From the NCBI GenBank assembly GCA_948468595.1, contig CAOKIU010000021.1, positions 1 to 35,021 on the forward strand: 35,021 bases of DNA, read 5' to 3'. The position numbers were made by a program, and so were the translations under genes. The notes beneath the pieces were generated by a model. That model worked only from the letters and a program-made list of their open reading frames with translations. It did not search any database and had not been told where the DNA came from. Shown piece after piece: positions 15,460-24,667 of this stretch. This stretch comes from an uncultured Christensenella sp. GTDB taxonomy: Bacteria; Bacillota; Clostridia; Christensenellales; UBA1750. How positions within the stretch are numbered: the stretch's first letter is position 1; each line of letters begins with the position of its first letter.

Positions 15460-16209
15460 ATGAAAACCCTGAAGAGGCCAATGGCCTTTCTTTTGCTTCT
15501 GCTGTGCGCGCTGCTTGCCCTCGCGCCCACGGCGAGCGCGAACTCCGCCGAGCCGCCGGGGCTTACGGTGCTGGTGCTCTCGCCGCCCGAGGACCTCGCC
15601 CTGTACATCCGGTTTGCCGGCGGGGACGAGGAGGCGGGCGTGCAGCTGGTCCGAGGGACGAGGGCCTGGGAGGCGTACTACCGCTTCTTTTACCACATGG
15701 CCCCCATGTCCAGAGAGAGGATTGAGCAGGGCGCGGAGCTGGTGGTGGAAACGGGCGGCGAGCGCTTTGTCTGCGCGCTCCCCGCGGGCGCGCTTAAAGG
15801 GTATAACAACCTAGTCACCCTGGATGTTGCGGGCCGGCGCGTGGTGGCGGGACAGCCGCCGTGGCGCACGCCGCTGTTGGTGCTGCTGCGCGTGGCGCTC
15901 ACGCTGGCAATCGAGGGCGCGGTGTTCTACGCCTTTGGATACAGAGGAAGGATGAGCTGGGGCGTGTTCCTGGCGGTGAATCTCGTCACCCAGGGCGCGC
16001 TCAATGCGATGCTGGCCGGGCCGAACCAGAGCGCATACGTGTTTATCGGCTATGTGCTCATCGAAGGCGCGGTCTTTGCCGTGGAAACGGCGGCCTTTGC
16101 GCTGGCGCTTAGGGAGCATGGGCGGGGGCGCGCGGCGTGCTGCGCGCTGGCGGCCAATCTCTTTAGCCTTGTGCCCGGCGGGCTGATGCTCGCCTTCCTG
16201 CCCCTGTAG
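15460..16209 (+). CDS. Secreted/membrane protein with signal peptide and four C-terminal membrane segments
   Basis: 249 aa from the ATG at 15460, chosen because GGGAAGGGG lies directly upstream and the N-terminus then becomes a standard signal peptide (MKTLKRPMAFLLLLL to the TASA cleavage region). An earlier in-frame ATG at 15430 overlaps the previous stop codon. Residues of about 30-130 form an exported domain with no motif I recognise, followed by about four membrane segments (from LLVLLRVALTLAIEG on). Function unknown; the gene order suggests it works with the neighbours at 14061 and 14612. Confidence 0.6.
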   Translation: MKTLKRPMAFLLLLLCALLALAPTASANSAEPPGLTVLVLSPPEDLALYIRFAGGDEEAGVQLVRGTRAWEAYYRFFYHMAPMSRERIEQGAELVVETGGERFVCALPAGALKGYNNLVTLDVAGRRVVAGQPPWRTPLLVLLRVALTLAIEGAVFYAFGYRGRMSWGVFLAVNLVTQGALNAMLAGPNQSAYVFIGYVLIEGAVFAVETAAFALALREHGRGRAACCALAANLFSLVPGGLMLAFLPL

Positions 16210-16295
16210 GCAGCGGCGCAGGAAATGCGGGCGCTTTTTCCGAATTACAATAAGGGATGTCCTGAGGGATAGGGACGATAGGGGAGGGATTTTTC

Positions 16296-17255
16296 ATGCA
16301 GCCGGGACGAAACGAATCCCATGGGGAGGGCTTTGGAATGCTGTTGGGCCGGGGCTTTAAGCTCTATGGCCGCACGCTGGGCGCGAGCTTTCCAGCGTAT
16401 CTTCTTTGCTCGGCACTGCCCGCGATGCTGGGGGTGGCGGCGATTTATTACGCCCTGGTCGCGCTGATGCAGCCGCTGTTTGCGTGCATACAGGCTTTTT
16501 TTGAGGCGTTGATCACCTACGGCTTTGACGAGAGGGCCATCGAGCAGGCGATGTGGCCGGCGATCGACGCGCTGGAGAGCTACAGCCTGCCCGACGCCGA
16601 GCGGGTGTTGGGATGGATCATTGGCGCGGTGCTGCTGGTGGTGCCCCTGGGCATGGGCAGCGCGGTGTTCTTGCTGCCGCTGGGGAACGGCGCGGTGGCC
16701 GAGGCGCAGTCGCGCGCCTGGCACGGCGTCACGCTCCCCTTTTCCCGCGCCTTTGGCGCGGTCAAGGGGCGCTATGGCAAGCTGATTGTGCTGGGGCTGG
16801 TCAACCTGCTCAGCGGTTTTGTGCTGAACCTCCTGTTCTATGGCGCCACCTCCCTCTTGTCGATCCATCCCCTTGTGGGCATGGTGGCCGCGCCGGTGGC
16901 GATGGGGCTGAACCTGGCGGCGGAAGCGGCGGTGGAGGGCATCCTGTGCCTTGCCTACCTGGTCGCCGTCAATGAGGACAAGTGGCATTTTGACGCGCTG
17001 TTTGCCGCCGTCAAGCGGTTCTTCACGCATGGGGCCTATGTGGGCACGGCGATGATCTACGTGCTGATCCTCGGGTTTTCGTCGTTCCTGGTGTGCTTCC
17101 TGGACCTGTTTTTAGCGGTGGTTCTTCTGTTCCCGCCGGTTATGACCATCCTGCTTTCCGCCCTGGCGATGCCGCTGAATATGGCCATGATGACCAGCGT
17201 TTACTACGCGCAGCGCAAGAAGGAAGGGTATGCGCCCGCGTGCAGGGTGCCGTGA
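16296..17255 (+). CDS. Multi-pass membrane protein, unknown function
   Basis: 319 aa with about six membrane segments, some long and Gly/Ala-rich. GGGGAGGG precedes the ATG. The arrangement of a hydrophilic N-terminus, paired helices and a WHFDALFAAVKRFF segment recalls the glycerophosphodiester phosphodiesterase membrane-domain and DUF975-like integral proteins, but no motif settles it. It is 86 nt downstream of the signal-peptide protein and on the same strand. No terminator is visible between it and the ACT gene. Confidence 0.6.
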   Translation: MQPGRNESHGEGFGMLLGRGFKLYGRTLGASFPAYLLCSALPAMLGVAAIYYALVALMQPLFACIQAFFEALITYGFDERAIEQAMWPAIDALESYSLPDAERVLGWIIGAVLLVVPLGMGSAVFLLPLGNGAVAEAQSRAWHGVTLPFSRAFGAVKGRYGKLIVLGLVNLLSGFVLNLLFYGATSLLSIHPLVGMVAAPVAMGLNLAAEAAVEGILCLAYLVAVNEDKWHFDALFAAVKRFFTHGAYVGTAMIYVLILGFSSFLVCFLDLFLAVVLLFPPVMTILLSALAMPLNMAMMTSVYYAQRKKEGYAPACRVP

Positions 17256-17350
17256 TTGGCAGTCGCGCGGGCCGGCTTTAGTAAATCGCACAGAGGCAAC
17301 GAGTCAAAAAGAGAAATTTAGATTGAAACATTTAGGAGGATTATTTCAAC

Positions 17351-17617
17351 ATGAAAGCTGTCGTCACCGTTCTTGGCAAGGACCGCACCGGCATCATCGC
17401 CAATGTATCCAACCTGCTCTATCAAAAGGGCGTCAACATCCTGGACATCAGCCAGACCATCCTCTCGGGCATGTTCACCATGATTATGCTCGTGGAGGTG
17501 GGGCAGGACGCGCAGTACGACGAGGTGCGAAGCGCGCTGATGGACCTGGCAAAGGAGATGGGGCTGGAGATCCGCGTGCAGCGCAGCGACATTTTCGACG
17601 CCATGCACCGCATCTAA
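17351..17617 (+). CDS. ACT domain protein, UPF0237 family
   Basis: 88 aa, a single ACT domain: KAVVTVLGKDRTGIIANVS starts the first strand and helix, and the second half has DEVRSALMDLAKEMGLEIRVQ. TAGGAGG precedes the ATG. It lies 37 nt upstream of the UPF0210 gene, an association found widely in bacteria and archaea, so it probably acts as the ligand-sensing partner of that protein. Similar ACT proteins bind amino acids; the ligand here is not known. Confidence 0.9.
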   Translation: MKAVVTVLGKDRTGIIANVSNLLYQKGVNILDISQTILSGMFTMIMLVEVGQDAQYDEVRSALMDLAKEMGLEIRVQRSDIFDAMHRI

Positions 17618-17654
17618 GAGCGCTGAACTTAAGGCGAAGGAGTAAAAAGAACGT

Positions 17655-19004
17655 ATGCTCAATTCAAATGAGATTTTGCAAACGCTGCGCATGATCGACC
17701 AAAACAAGCTGGACGTGCGCACCATCACCATGGGCATCAGCCTTCTGGAATGCGTGCCCGGGCCCGAAAGCGGGCTTTGCGACCGCATCTATGACCGCAT
17801 CGCCCGCCAGGCCGAGCGCCTGGTGCCGGTGGGGGACGAGATCGAGCGGGAGCTGGGCATCCCCATTGTCAACAAGCGCATCTCCATCACCCCCGCGGCC
17901 CTGATCAGCGCCGGAACGGACCCTGTGGCGCTGGCGCGCGCGCTGGACCGCGCGGCAAAGGCGGTGGGCGTCAACTTCCTGGGCGGGTTTTCCGCGCTGG
18001 TGCACAAGGCCATGACCGCGGCCGACCAGGCCCTCATCCGCGCCATCCCCGAGGCCCTGGCCACCACCGACGTGGTCTGCTCCTCGGTCAATGTGGGCAC
18101 CACCAAGGCGGGCATCAACATGGACGCGGTGCGGCTGATGGGGCAGGTCATCAAGGAGGCGGCCGAGCGCACCAAGGAGATGGACGGCTTTGCCTGCGCC
18201 AAGCTGGTGGTGTTTTCCAACGCCGTGGAGGACAACCCCTTCATGGCCGGCGCGTTCCACGGCGTGGGCGAGGGAGACGCGGCCATCAACGTGGGCGTCT
18301 CCGGGCCGGGCGTGGTCAAGGCCGCGCTGGAGGAGTGCAAGGGCGCGCCCTTTGACGTGGTGGCCGAAACCATCAAGCGCACGGCCTTTAAGATCACCCG
18401 CGTGGGCCAGCTGGTCGCCAAGGAGGCGTCCCGCAGGCTGAACGTGCCCTTTGGCATTGTGGACCTTTCGCTGGCGCCCACCCCCACCATGGGCGATTCC
18501 GTGGCGCACATCCTGGAGGAGATGGGCTTGGAGGTCACCGGCACGCACGGCACCACCGCCGCCCTGGCCCTGCTCAACGACGCGGTGAAAAAGGGCGGCG
18601 TGATGGCGTCCTCCCATGTGGGCGGGCTGTCGGGCGCGTTCATTCCCGTATCCGAGGATATTGGCATGATCGACGCGGCGAACAAGGGCGTGCTCTGCCT
18701 GGACAAGCTGGAGGCCATGACCTGCGTTTGCTCCGTGGGGCTGGACATGATCGCCATTCCCGGCGATACGCCGGCGGAGACCATCTCCGCCATCATCGCC
18801 GACGAGGCCGCCATCGGCATGATCAACCAGAAGACCACGGCCGTGCGCATCATCCCCGCGCCGGGCAAGGGCGTGGGGGACCAGGTGGTCTTTGGCGGAC
18901 TGCTGGGCGAGGCGCCCATCATCCCCGTGCACAGGGAGTCCAGCAAGACCTTTATCGATCGCGGCGGCCGCATCCCCGCGCCCATTCACAGCCTGAGAAA
19001 CTGA
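17655..19004 (+). CDS. UPF0210 (DUF711, PFL-like) protein
   Basis: 449 aa, full length for the family. The N-terminus ([27 protein letters not shown]), [10 protein letters not shown], and a glycine-rich C-terminus with [12 protein letters not shown] and [15 protein letters not shown] are highly conserved features of UPF0210. The fold is related to pyruvate-formate-lyase-type proteins, but no glycyl radical motif is seen, and the activity is unknown. It is coupled to the ACT gene upstream. The MFS gene follows after 67 nt and may be in the same unit. Confidence 0.92.
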   Translation: MLNSNEILQTLRMIDQNKLDVRTITMGISLLECVPGPESGLCDRIYDRIARQAERLVPVGDEIERELGIPIVNKRISITPAALISAGTDPVALARALDRAAKAVGVNFLGGFSALVHKAMTAADQALIRAIPEALATTDVVCSSVNVGTTKAGINMDAVRLMGQVIKEAAERTKEMDGFACAKLVVFSNAVEDNPFMAGAFHGVGEGDAAINVGVSGPGVVKAALEECKGAPFDVVAETIKRTAFKITRVGQLVAKEASRRLNVPFGIVDLSLAPTPTMGDSVAHILEEMGLEVTGTHGTTAALALLNDAVKKGGVMASSHVGGLSGAFIPVSEDIGMIDAANKGVLCLDKLEAMTCVCSVGLDMIAIPGDTPAETISAIIADEAAIGMINQKTTAVRIIPAPGKGVGDQVVFGGLLGEAPIIPVHRESSKTFIDRGGRIPAPIHSLRN

Positions 19005-19071
19005 CCCGCCGGTAGCGGGACCGCACAGAACACATAAAAAAATAAAAGTAAATATTTGGGGTGGAAACGCC

Positions 19072-20496
19072 ATGAAAGGGAATATTTCCCGGCTCTTTTC
19101 ACGCTTTAGCCTCTATGACACCACGGGCCTTGGTCACGTTGTGCGCAAGAACCTGCGCCTGGTGATCCTGGGGGTGGTCATTGGCAACGTGAGCTTTACC
19201 ATTACCGGCGGCACGGCGCTGACGGGATATATCAAGGCGCTGGGCGCCTCCGACTTTATGTATTCGATTCTGCTGGCGATGCCCTTTGTCTCCAAGTTCA
19301 TGCAGTTGGTCACCTCCTACATCCTGGAAAAGACGCGCAAGCGGCGGCAGCTGATGTTGGTCTTCGGCCTCATCTCGCGGCTGATGTGGATTCCGGTTGC
19401 GCTGGTGCCCTACTTTATCCCGGCAAGCGAGGCGACCATACGCATCTTCACCATCCTGGTGTTGGTGCTGCTGCTCTCCTGCATGGGCGCGTTTATCGAT
19501 TCTTCGTTTAACTCCCTGGTGGCGGATATCGTGCCCATGCGCATTCGGGGGAGGTATTTTTCGGCTCGCCAGCGCATGATGATGATCTCGGGCGTGATCT
19601 CGGGCATCGTCATCTCCTTTTTGCTGGACAAGTTCACCGTTGGCGGGTCGCTGGCGGGGTATACCATCGTCTTTATCATCGCGGGAATCTTCGGCGCGGG
19701 GGACATCATCTGCTTTTTGTGGGTCTCCTTCCCGCCCATGAAGGAACCGGAAGCGGAGCCGGAGAGCATGGCGCGGATGCTCCGGGAGGTATTCTCCAAC
19801 CGCAGCTATATGAAGCTGATTCTGCTGTGGACGGTGTGGACCTTCTCGGTCAACATCTCCTCGCCGTTTTTCAACGTACACATGCTGGGTCCCATGGGCA
19901 TGACCTATTCCGAGGTGAATTTCCTCTCCGTCATCATCAGCAACGTCTCCACGCTGCTGTCCATCGGCTTGTGGGGCCGGCTGATGGATCGCTATGGCAA
20001 TAAGGCTGTGGCGCGCACCTTCACCCTGATTGCCGCCTTTATCCCGACGATGTGGCTCTTCACCGGCCCGCGCGAGATCTGGATGGTGCCCATCATTCAG
20101 TTCATCTCCGGCATGGTCTGGCCCGCCATCGACCTGTCCACCCAGAACATGTACCTCTACCAGGCGCCGGAGAAGAACCGCTCGATGTACTTTGCCGTCT
20201 ACTTCTGCATCACGCAGATGGTGGGCGTGGCGCTGGGCTATTCGGTGGGCGGCTGGCTGCTGGACAACGTGTTTGTGCACCTGTCCCAGGAGCTCAATTG
20301 GACCTTTTTCGGCCGCCAGATCAACCAATATCAGTTCATCTTCCAGCTCTCGGGCATGCTGCGCCTTGTGGTGACGCTGGCGCTGCTGCGGCGCTTGCCG
20401 GAGACGCCGGAGGACCGCCCCGCCCTGGAGATGGTGCGCGATGTGCTCTCCGGCGGGCGAAAAAAGCGGACAAAATCGGTAAATCTGATGAAATAA
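19072..20496 (+). CDS. MFS transporter
   Basis: 474 aa with about 12 membrane segments. It carries MFS-like loop motifs such as LEKTRKRRQLM after segment 2 and GRYFSARQRMMMISG in the middle of the first half. GGGGTGG lies upstream of the ATG. The N-terminal half (FTITGGTALTGYIKALGASDFMYS split between segments 1 and 2) resembles a Firmicute MFS group of unknown substrate. It is 67 nt behind the UPF0210 gene and 80 nt ahead of pepF. Confidence 0.85.
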   Translation: MKGNISRLFSRFSLYDTTGLGHVVRKNLRLVILGVVIGNVSFTITGGTALTGYIKALGASDFMYSILLAMPFVSKFMQLVTSYILEKTRKRRQLMLVFGLISRLMWIPVALVPYFIPASEATIRIFTILVLVLLLSCMGAFIDSSFNSLVADIVPMRIRGRYFSARQRMMMISGVISGIVISFLLDKFTVGGSLAGYTIVFIIAGIFGAGDIICFLWVSFPPMKEPEAEPESMARMLREVFSNRSYMKLILLWTVWTFSVNISSPFFNVHMLGPMGMTYSEVNFLSVIISNVSTLLSIGLWGRLMDRYGNKAVARTFTLIAAFIPTMWLFTGPREIWMVPIIQFISGMVWPAIDLSTQNMYLYQAPEKNRSMYFAVYFCITQMVGVALGYSVGGWLLDNVFVHLSQELNWTFFGRQINQYQFIFQLSGMLRLVVTLALLRRLPETPEDRPALEMVRDVLSGGRKKRTKSVNLMK

Positions 20497-20576
20497 TCCC
20501 GCGCCTCCGTCATTTTTTTGGGGCATCCTTAAAGCGGGCAAAAATCAAACAATACCAGGGAAAGAGGGTTGCGTTT

Positions 20577-22370
20577 ATGGAAAGAAAGACGCGCGCGCAG
20601 ATGGATGCGCGCTATCAGTGGCGCTTGGAGGACCTTTACCCGAGCGACGCGCGTTGGGAGGAGGACTTTGCGGCGGCGCGGCCCGCCATCGAGCGCGCGG
20701 CCGCCTACAAGGGCAAGCTGGGCACAAAGGAGGGTTTGCTGGGCGCGTTGCGGGCCTATGAGGCGGTTTCGCTGTTGCTCACCCGCTTATACAGCTATGC
20801 GCACATGCGCCGGGATGAGGACAACGGCAGCGCCGTCTATCAGGCGCTGACCGACCGGGCGCAGGCGCTGCTGGTGGAGCTTGGCGCCGCCACCGCCTAC
20901 ATGACGCCGGAGATCTTGAGCGTGGGGCGGCAGGCCGTGGAGGAATTCTTCCGTCAGGAGCCGGCGCTGGCGCCCTACCGCAGGTTTATCGAGGGGCAGC
21001 TGCGCATGCAGGCGCACACCCTATCGCCCGCGGAGGAGCGGCTGCTGGCGCAGGCGGGGGAGATGGCCTCCGCGCCAGACACCATCTATTCCATGCTCAC
21101 CGACGCGGACTTTACCTTTGGCTCCATCACGGGCGAGGACGGGGAAAAGGTCGAACTGACCAGCGGGCGCTTCATCCCGCTGTTGCAGAGCGCTGATCGC
21201 CGCGTGCGCCGCGAAGCCTATGAGACCTACTACAAAAAGTACAGGGAATTCTCCAACACCATCGCGGCGACTTATTCCGCATCCGTCAAAAAGGACATCT
21301 TCTTTGCCAAGGCGCGGGGGTATTCCTCCTCCCGCGAGGAATCGCTGTTTGAAAACGAGATTCCCGAGAGCGTCTACGACGCGCTGATTGAGGCGGTGCA
21401 CCGCCACCTGCCCGCCATGCACAAGTACCTGGCGCTGCGCAAAAAGGCCCTGAAGGTGGACCAGCTGCATTTTTACGACATCTACGCGCCCATCGTGCCG
21501 GACGACGGCATGGGCGTCGATTATGAGACCGCCTGCGCCATGGTTACCGAGGGCCTGGCGCCCTTGGGCGATCGGTACGTAAAGGACCTGAGCCAGGCCT
21601 TTACCCAGGGGTGGATCGACGTATACGAAAACCCGGGCAAGACTTCGGGCGCATACTCCTGGGGCGCTTACGGCGCCCATCCTTACGTGCTGCTCAACTA
21701 CGAAAAGACGCTCGACAGCCTCTTTACCCTGGCCCACGAGCTGGGGCATTCCATGCACACCTATTATTCCAATCAGAATCAGAGCTACCTAAACAGCGAT
21801 TACCCCTTGTTCCTGGCGGAGATCGCCTCCACCACCAACGAGGCCATCGTCCTGGAGCAGCTCAAGAAGAAGCTCACCCAGAAGCAGCAGCTCATGGCGC
21901 TGTGCAACTATCAACTGGAGCAGATGCGCGGCACCGTTTACCGCCAGACGCTCTTTGCCGAGTTTGAGCGCGAGATACACCGGATGGCCATGCGCGGGGA
22001 GGCGCTCACCTGTCAGGCGCTCACGGACGTGTACCGCCGGCTCAACCAGGAGTATTACAAGGGCGTTGAGATCGACGACGACATCGCCATCGAGTGGATG
22101 CGCATCCCGCATTTTTACCGCGCGTTCTACGTCTACCAGTACGCCACGGGGTTCTCGGCGGCGGTGGCCTTCTCCCGCCGCGTGCTCTCGGGCGACGAAC
22201 GGAAGCGGGACCAGTACCTATCCTTCCTCTCCGCCGGCGGGTCCAAGCCGCCCATGGAGATCCTGCGCGAGGCGGGCGTGGACATGGAGAGCCCGGAGCC
22301 GGTGGAGGAGTGCCTAAAAACCTTTGAGGAGACGCTGGATATGCTGATCCGGCTGATGGAGGAGGAGTAA
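20577..22370 (+). CDS. pepF: Oligoendopeptidase F (M3 family)
   Basis: 597 aa from the ATG at 20577; the frame is open far upstream inside the MFS gene, but AGAGGG and the typical N-terminus (TRAQMDARYQWRLEDLYPSD) fix this start. The zinc motif is HELGH at residues 387-391, followed by the third ligand region with NSDYPLFLAEIAST. M3B peptidases cut short peptides in the cytoplasm. It overlaps nothing, but the next ATG starts 2 nt after its stop, so it heads an operon with the 112-aa protein and the UroD-like gene. Confidence 0.93.
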   Translation: MERKTRAQMDARYQWRLEDLYPSDARWEEDFAAARPAIERAAAYKGKLGTKEGLLGALRAYEAVSLLLTRLYSYAHMRRDEDNGSAVYQALTDRAQALLVELGAATAYMTPEILSVGRQAVEEFFRQEPALAPYRRFIEGQLRMQAHTLSPAEERLLAQAGEMASAPDTIYSMLTDADFTFGSITGEDGEKVELTSGRFIPLLQSADRRVRREAYETYYKKYREFSNTIAATYSASVKKDIFFAKARGYSSSREESLFENEIPESVYDALIEAVHRHLPAMHKYLALRKKALKVDQLHFYDIYAPIVPDDGMGVDYETACAMVTEGLAPLGDRYVKDLSQAFTQGWIDVYENPGKTSGAYSWGAYGAHPYVLLNYEKTLDSLFTLAHELGHSMHTYYSNQNQSYLNSDYPLFLAEIASTTNEAIVLEQLKKKLTQKQQLMALCNYQLEQMRGTVYRQTLFAEFEREIHRMAMRGEALTCQALTDVYRRLNQEYYKGVEIDDDIAIEWMRIPHFYRAFYVYQYATGFSAAVAFSRRVLSGDERKRDQYLSFLSAGGSKPPMEILREAGVDMESPEPVEECLKTFEETLDMLIRLMEEE

Positions 22371-22372
22371 AC

Positions 22373-22711
22373 ATGCAGGGATACGACAAGGACGGGGCGG
22401 TCGCCTTCATCACGCAGAAGATCGACCGCGCGGCGCACAAGGGCTTTGCCCCCAGCGAATTGGATTCGCTGCTGCGCCAGGCGGTGGAGCTGGACCTAAA
22501 GTACATGCAAGATGCGGGCGTGATCGTCGACGGCGTGGCGGGGGACAGCTTCTACGACGATGACGAGGCGTTTGAGTACATCTCGGACAACCTGATCAAG
22601 CTCTACGGCGGCAATGACGAGACCGCCATGCGCATTTGCGCGCTGGTGGACGACTACATGGATTTGCAGGAGGCCTACATGGAGCAGGCGGGCCTGGTGG
22701 AATGGGAGTAA
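22373..22711 (+). CDS. Conserved-looking 112-aa protein of unknown function
   Basis: 112 aa, acidic (many Asp and Glu), no Cys, no membrane segment, predicted mostly helical. It starts 2 nt after the pepF stop, so it depends on coupled translation. Features: EAFEYISDNLIKLYGG and ETAMRICALVDDYMDLQ. I do not recognise the family. The UroD-like gene starts 22 nt downstream, so it may be an accessory protein of either neighbour. Confidence 0.7.
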   Translation: MQGYDKDGAVAFITQKIDRAAHKGFAPSELDSLLRQAVELDLKYMQDAGVIVDGVAGDSFYDDDEAFEYISDNLIKLYGGNDETAMRICALVDDYMDLQEAYMEQAGLVEWE

Positions 22712-22733
22712 AGACAGGATAGGAGGAATGAGC

Positions 22734-23756
22734 ATGCGCAGGGCGCTGACCAGAGAGGAGACCATCGCGGCCATTGAGCGCAGGAGCGGCGCAAACGTGC
22801 CCGTATACATGGCAAAGTGGTGGGGAGACGGGCTGCGCGCGCAGTATGGCGCGGCGCTGGACGAATTGGAGCGCGCCTTTCCCGAGGACTTTGCGGCGGG
22901 TTGGTATGTGGAGCCGGGCTACGATAAGTCGCCCAACGGCAATCCCGAATACCGCATGGGCTTCCTGGACTATACCGGCGCGCAGACGCACTCCATCGGC
23001 CGGGCGGTGACCCTGCTGCCCGACTGGGACCAACTGGACGAGTTTCTCGACCACTTCCCCGACCCCAACGAGCCGGGGAACTTCGCCCCCGCCATCAAGG
23101 CCGCCGAAGGGGCGGACGGACGCTACAAGCTGGGCGGCTGGTGGCGGCTGTTCCACGAGCGGTTCTGGGGCATTCGCGGCATGGAAAACCTGATGATGGA
23201 CTACTACGACAACATGGAGGGGCTCAAGCGCATCGGCGAGAAGTTGCTGGAATACTACCGCGTCATTGTGGACCGCTATGCGGATTTGGGGTACGACGGC
23301 ATCTTCACCTCCGACGATTTGGGCCATCAAACCGGCCCCATGATGTCGCCCGCGGTATTTGAGGAGCTGTACCTTCCGCTGTACAAGGCGTTCATCGGCC
23401 ACGCCCACGAGCGGGGGATGCACGTCTTTCTCCACTCCTGCGGCGACAACACGCTGCTGATGGAGTACCTCATCCAAGCGGGTCTGGACGTGTTCCACCC
23501 CGTGCAGAAGGGGTGCATGGACATGCCCCAAACCGCGGCGCTTTACGGCGGCCGCATCTCCTTCCTGGCGGGCGTGGACGTGCAGCATCTGCTGGTGGAG
23601 GCGACGCCCGACCAGGTGCGTGAGGAGATTGCGCAGATGAAGCGCACCTTCAACCGTGGCGGCGGCTGCCTGCTGGCCATGGGCAACGGCATCATGCCCG
23701 GCACGCCGCTGGAGAACATCCGCGCCGCGCTGGAGGAGATGTACCGTCCCGACTAA
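22734..23756 (+). CDS. UroD-family methyltransferase (MtaA/MtbA-like fold)
   Basis: 340 aa. The ATG at 22734 lies 7 nt after AGGAGG; the ATG at 22728 is too close. The family is uroporphyrinogen decarboxylase-like, seen in GIFTSDDLGHQTGPMMSP, FLHSCGDN and GGRISFLAGVDVQHLL. In methylcobamide:CoM methyltransferases of this family zinc is held by His and Cys of the HxC motif, here His234 and Cys236, and by a late Cys in a GCGI-type motif. Here that late motif reads GNGI (Asn318); Cys312 a few residues earlier is the only nearby Cys. With the corrinoid genes 1.5-5 kb away it is more likely a corrinoid-linked methyltransferase than a haem enzyme; the substrate is unknown. Confidence 0.82.
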   Translation: MRRALTREETIAAIERRSGANVPVYMAKWWGDGLRAQYGAALDELERAFPEDFAAGWYVEPGYDKSPNGNPEYRMGFLDYTGAQTHSIGRAVTLLPDWDQLDEFLDHFPDPNEPGNFAPAIKAAEGADGRYKLGGWWRLFHERFWGIRGMENLMMDYYDNMEGLKRIGEKLLEYYRVIVDRYADLGYDGIFTSDDLGHQTGPMMSPAVFEELYLPLYKAFIGHAHERGMHVFLHSCGDNTLLMEYLIQAGLDVFHPVQKGCMDMPQTAALYGGRISFLAGVDVQHLLVEATPDQVREEIAQMKRTFNRGGGCLLAMGNGIMPGTPLENIRAALEEMYRPD

Positions 23757-23763
23757 ACACGAC

Positions 23764-23803
23764 AAATCGCCCCTCTCGCACAGCGCGGAAGGGGCGATTT
23801 TCT
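23764..23803 (+). terminator. Terminator after the UroD-family gene
   Basis: An 11-bp stem (23764-23774 with 23790-23800) is followed by TTTTCTT. Confidence 0.8.
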
Positions 23804-23873
23804 TACCGGCGCGCCCCATTGCCAAATGGGTTCACGCCGGACCGTGATGGAAGACTGCGATTGGGGATTTGCG

Positions 23874-24590
23874 TCACATTGCCCTTTTTAGTTGGATATA
23901 AATGCCCACAAAGCAAGTATAGGGCTTGATCATCGTTTCAAAGTGCTGCTTGTCGCCGAGCGCGAATGGCTTATTTGTCGCAAGCCAATCGCCCCATGCC
24001 TGGTCGAAGCAATCCAATTCCCATGTTCGCACCGACTGGATGCGCTCGTCGGTGCCGATGAGCGCCCTCCAGGTCTTTGGGCTTTTGAACATAGAGGCGT
24101 CGCCGCCAAGCCAATCGGAAAGAAGCTCTTCGGCGCGGCCTGTGTATTCATCCTTAAGACCGGGAACCCCGATCAAAACCACGCCGTCATCCCTGAGAAA
24201 GGGCAGAATCTTTTCCTGAAAGAATCCCTTGCTTCCCGCAAAATAATGATAAGCGTCGATGCTGATCAGCGCGCGGAATTGCTTTTTGTCAAAGGCAAGG
24301 CGATTCGCATCTTCGCAAATCGGCGTGATCTGCGCCCCAACGCCCCATCGAGCAAACCTTGCCCCGTTCTCTTCCGCGCTGATCCATAGATCATTGGCCC
24401 AAACGCGCGCGCCCGTCTCCTTGGCGATGATGAGGCTGGTCAGCCCCGTCCCACATCCTAAGTCGAGGACGCTGTCGTCGGGGGCGAGCTGTAGAGGATA
24501 GGAGTTCAACAGCGCGGCCAGTATCCTTGCGCTGTTGGGTCCCATCAACGTTTCTGGCGTAATATAGGCCTGATAGTCATGGAGATTCAT
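23874..24590 (-). CDS. Class I SAM-dependent methyltransferase
   Basis: 238 aa. The SAM-binding motif I is VLDLGCGTGLTS (about residues 41-52), motif II has ARVWANDLW, and the post-motif region has FRALISIDAYHYFAG. These fit the Rossmann-fold methyltransferase superfamily, close to the ubiE/SmtA-like small-molecule group. It lies 77 nt downstream of the DUF2284 gene on the same strand and may be read through from it. The substrate is unknown; nothing in the sequence ties it firmly to the corrinoid system. Confidence 0.85.
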   Translation of the reverse strand: MNLHDYQAYITPETLMGPNSARILAALLNSYPLQLAPDDSVLDLGCGTGLTSLIIAKETGARVWANDLWISAEENGARFARWGVGAQITPICEDANRLAFDKKQFRALISIDAYHYFAGSKGFFQEKILPFLRDDGVVLIGVPGLKDEYTGRAEELLSDWLGGDASMFKSPKTWRALIGTDERIQSVRTWELDCFDQAWGDWLATNKPFALGDKQHFETMIKPYTCFVGIYIQLKRAM

Positions 24591-24667
24591 GCGCCCTACG
24601 ACCTCCCGAATGGATTTTGATCACAAACCGCAAAGCACTTGCCCGCAGCTTAAAGCAGGGGCGGTCC

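Noticed and set aside
17664..20541. Long minus-strand open frames opposite the UPF0210 and MFS genes
   Set aside because: They have shadow composition (His, Gly, Ala, Gln-rich), no SD, and lie antisense to conserved genes.
20052..20576. Upstream extension of the pepF frame into the MFS gene
   Set aside because: The extension overlaps the MFS gene in another frame; the start at 20577 has an SD and the usual PepF N-terminus.
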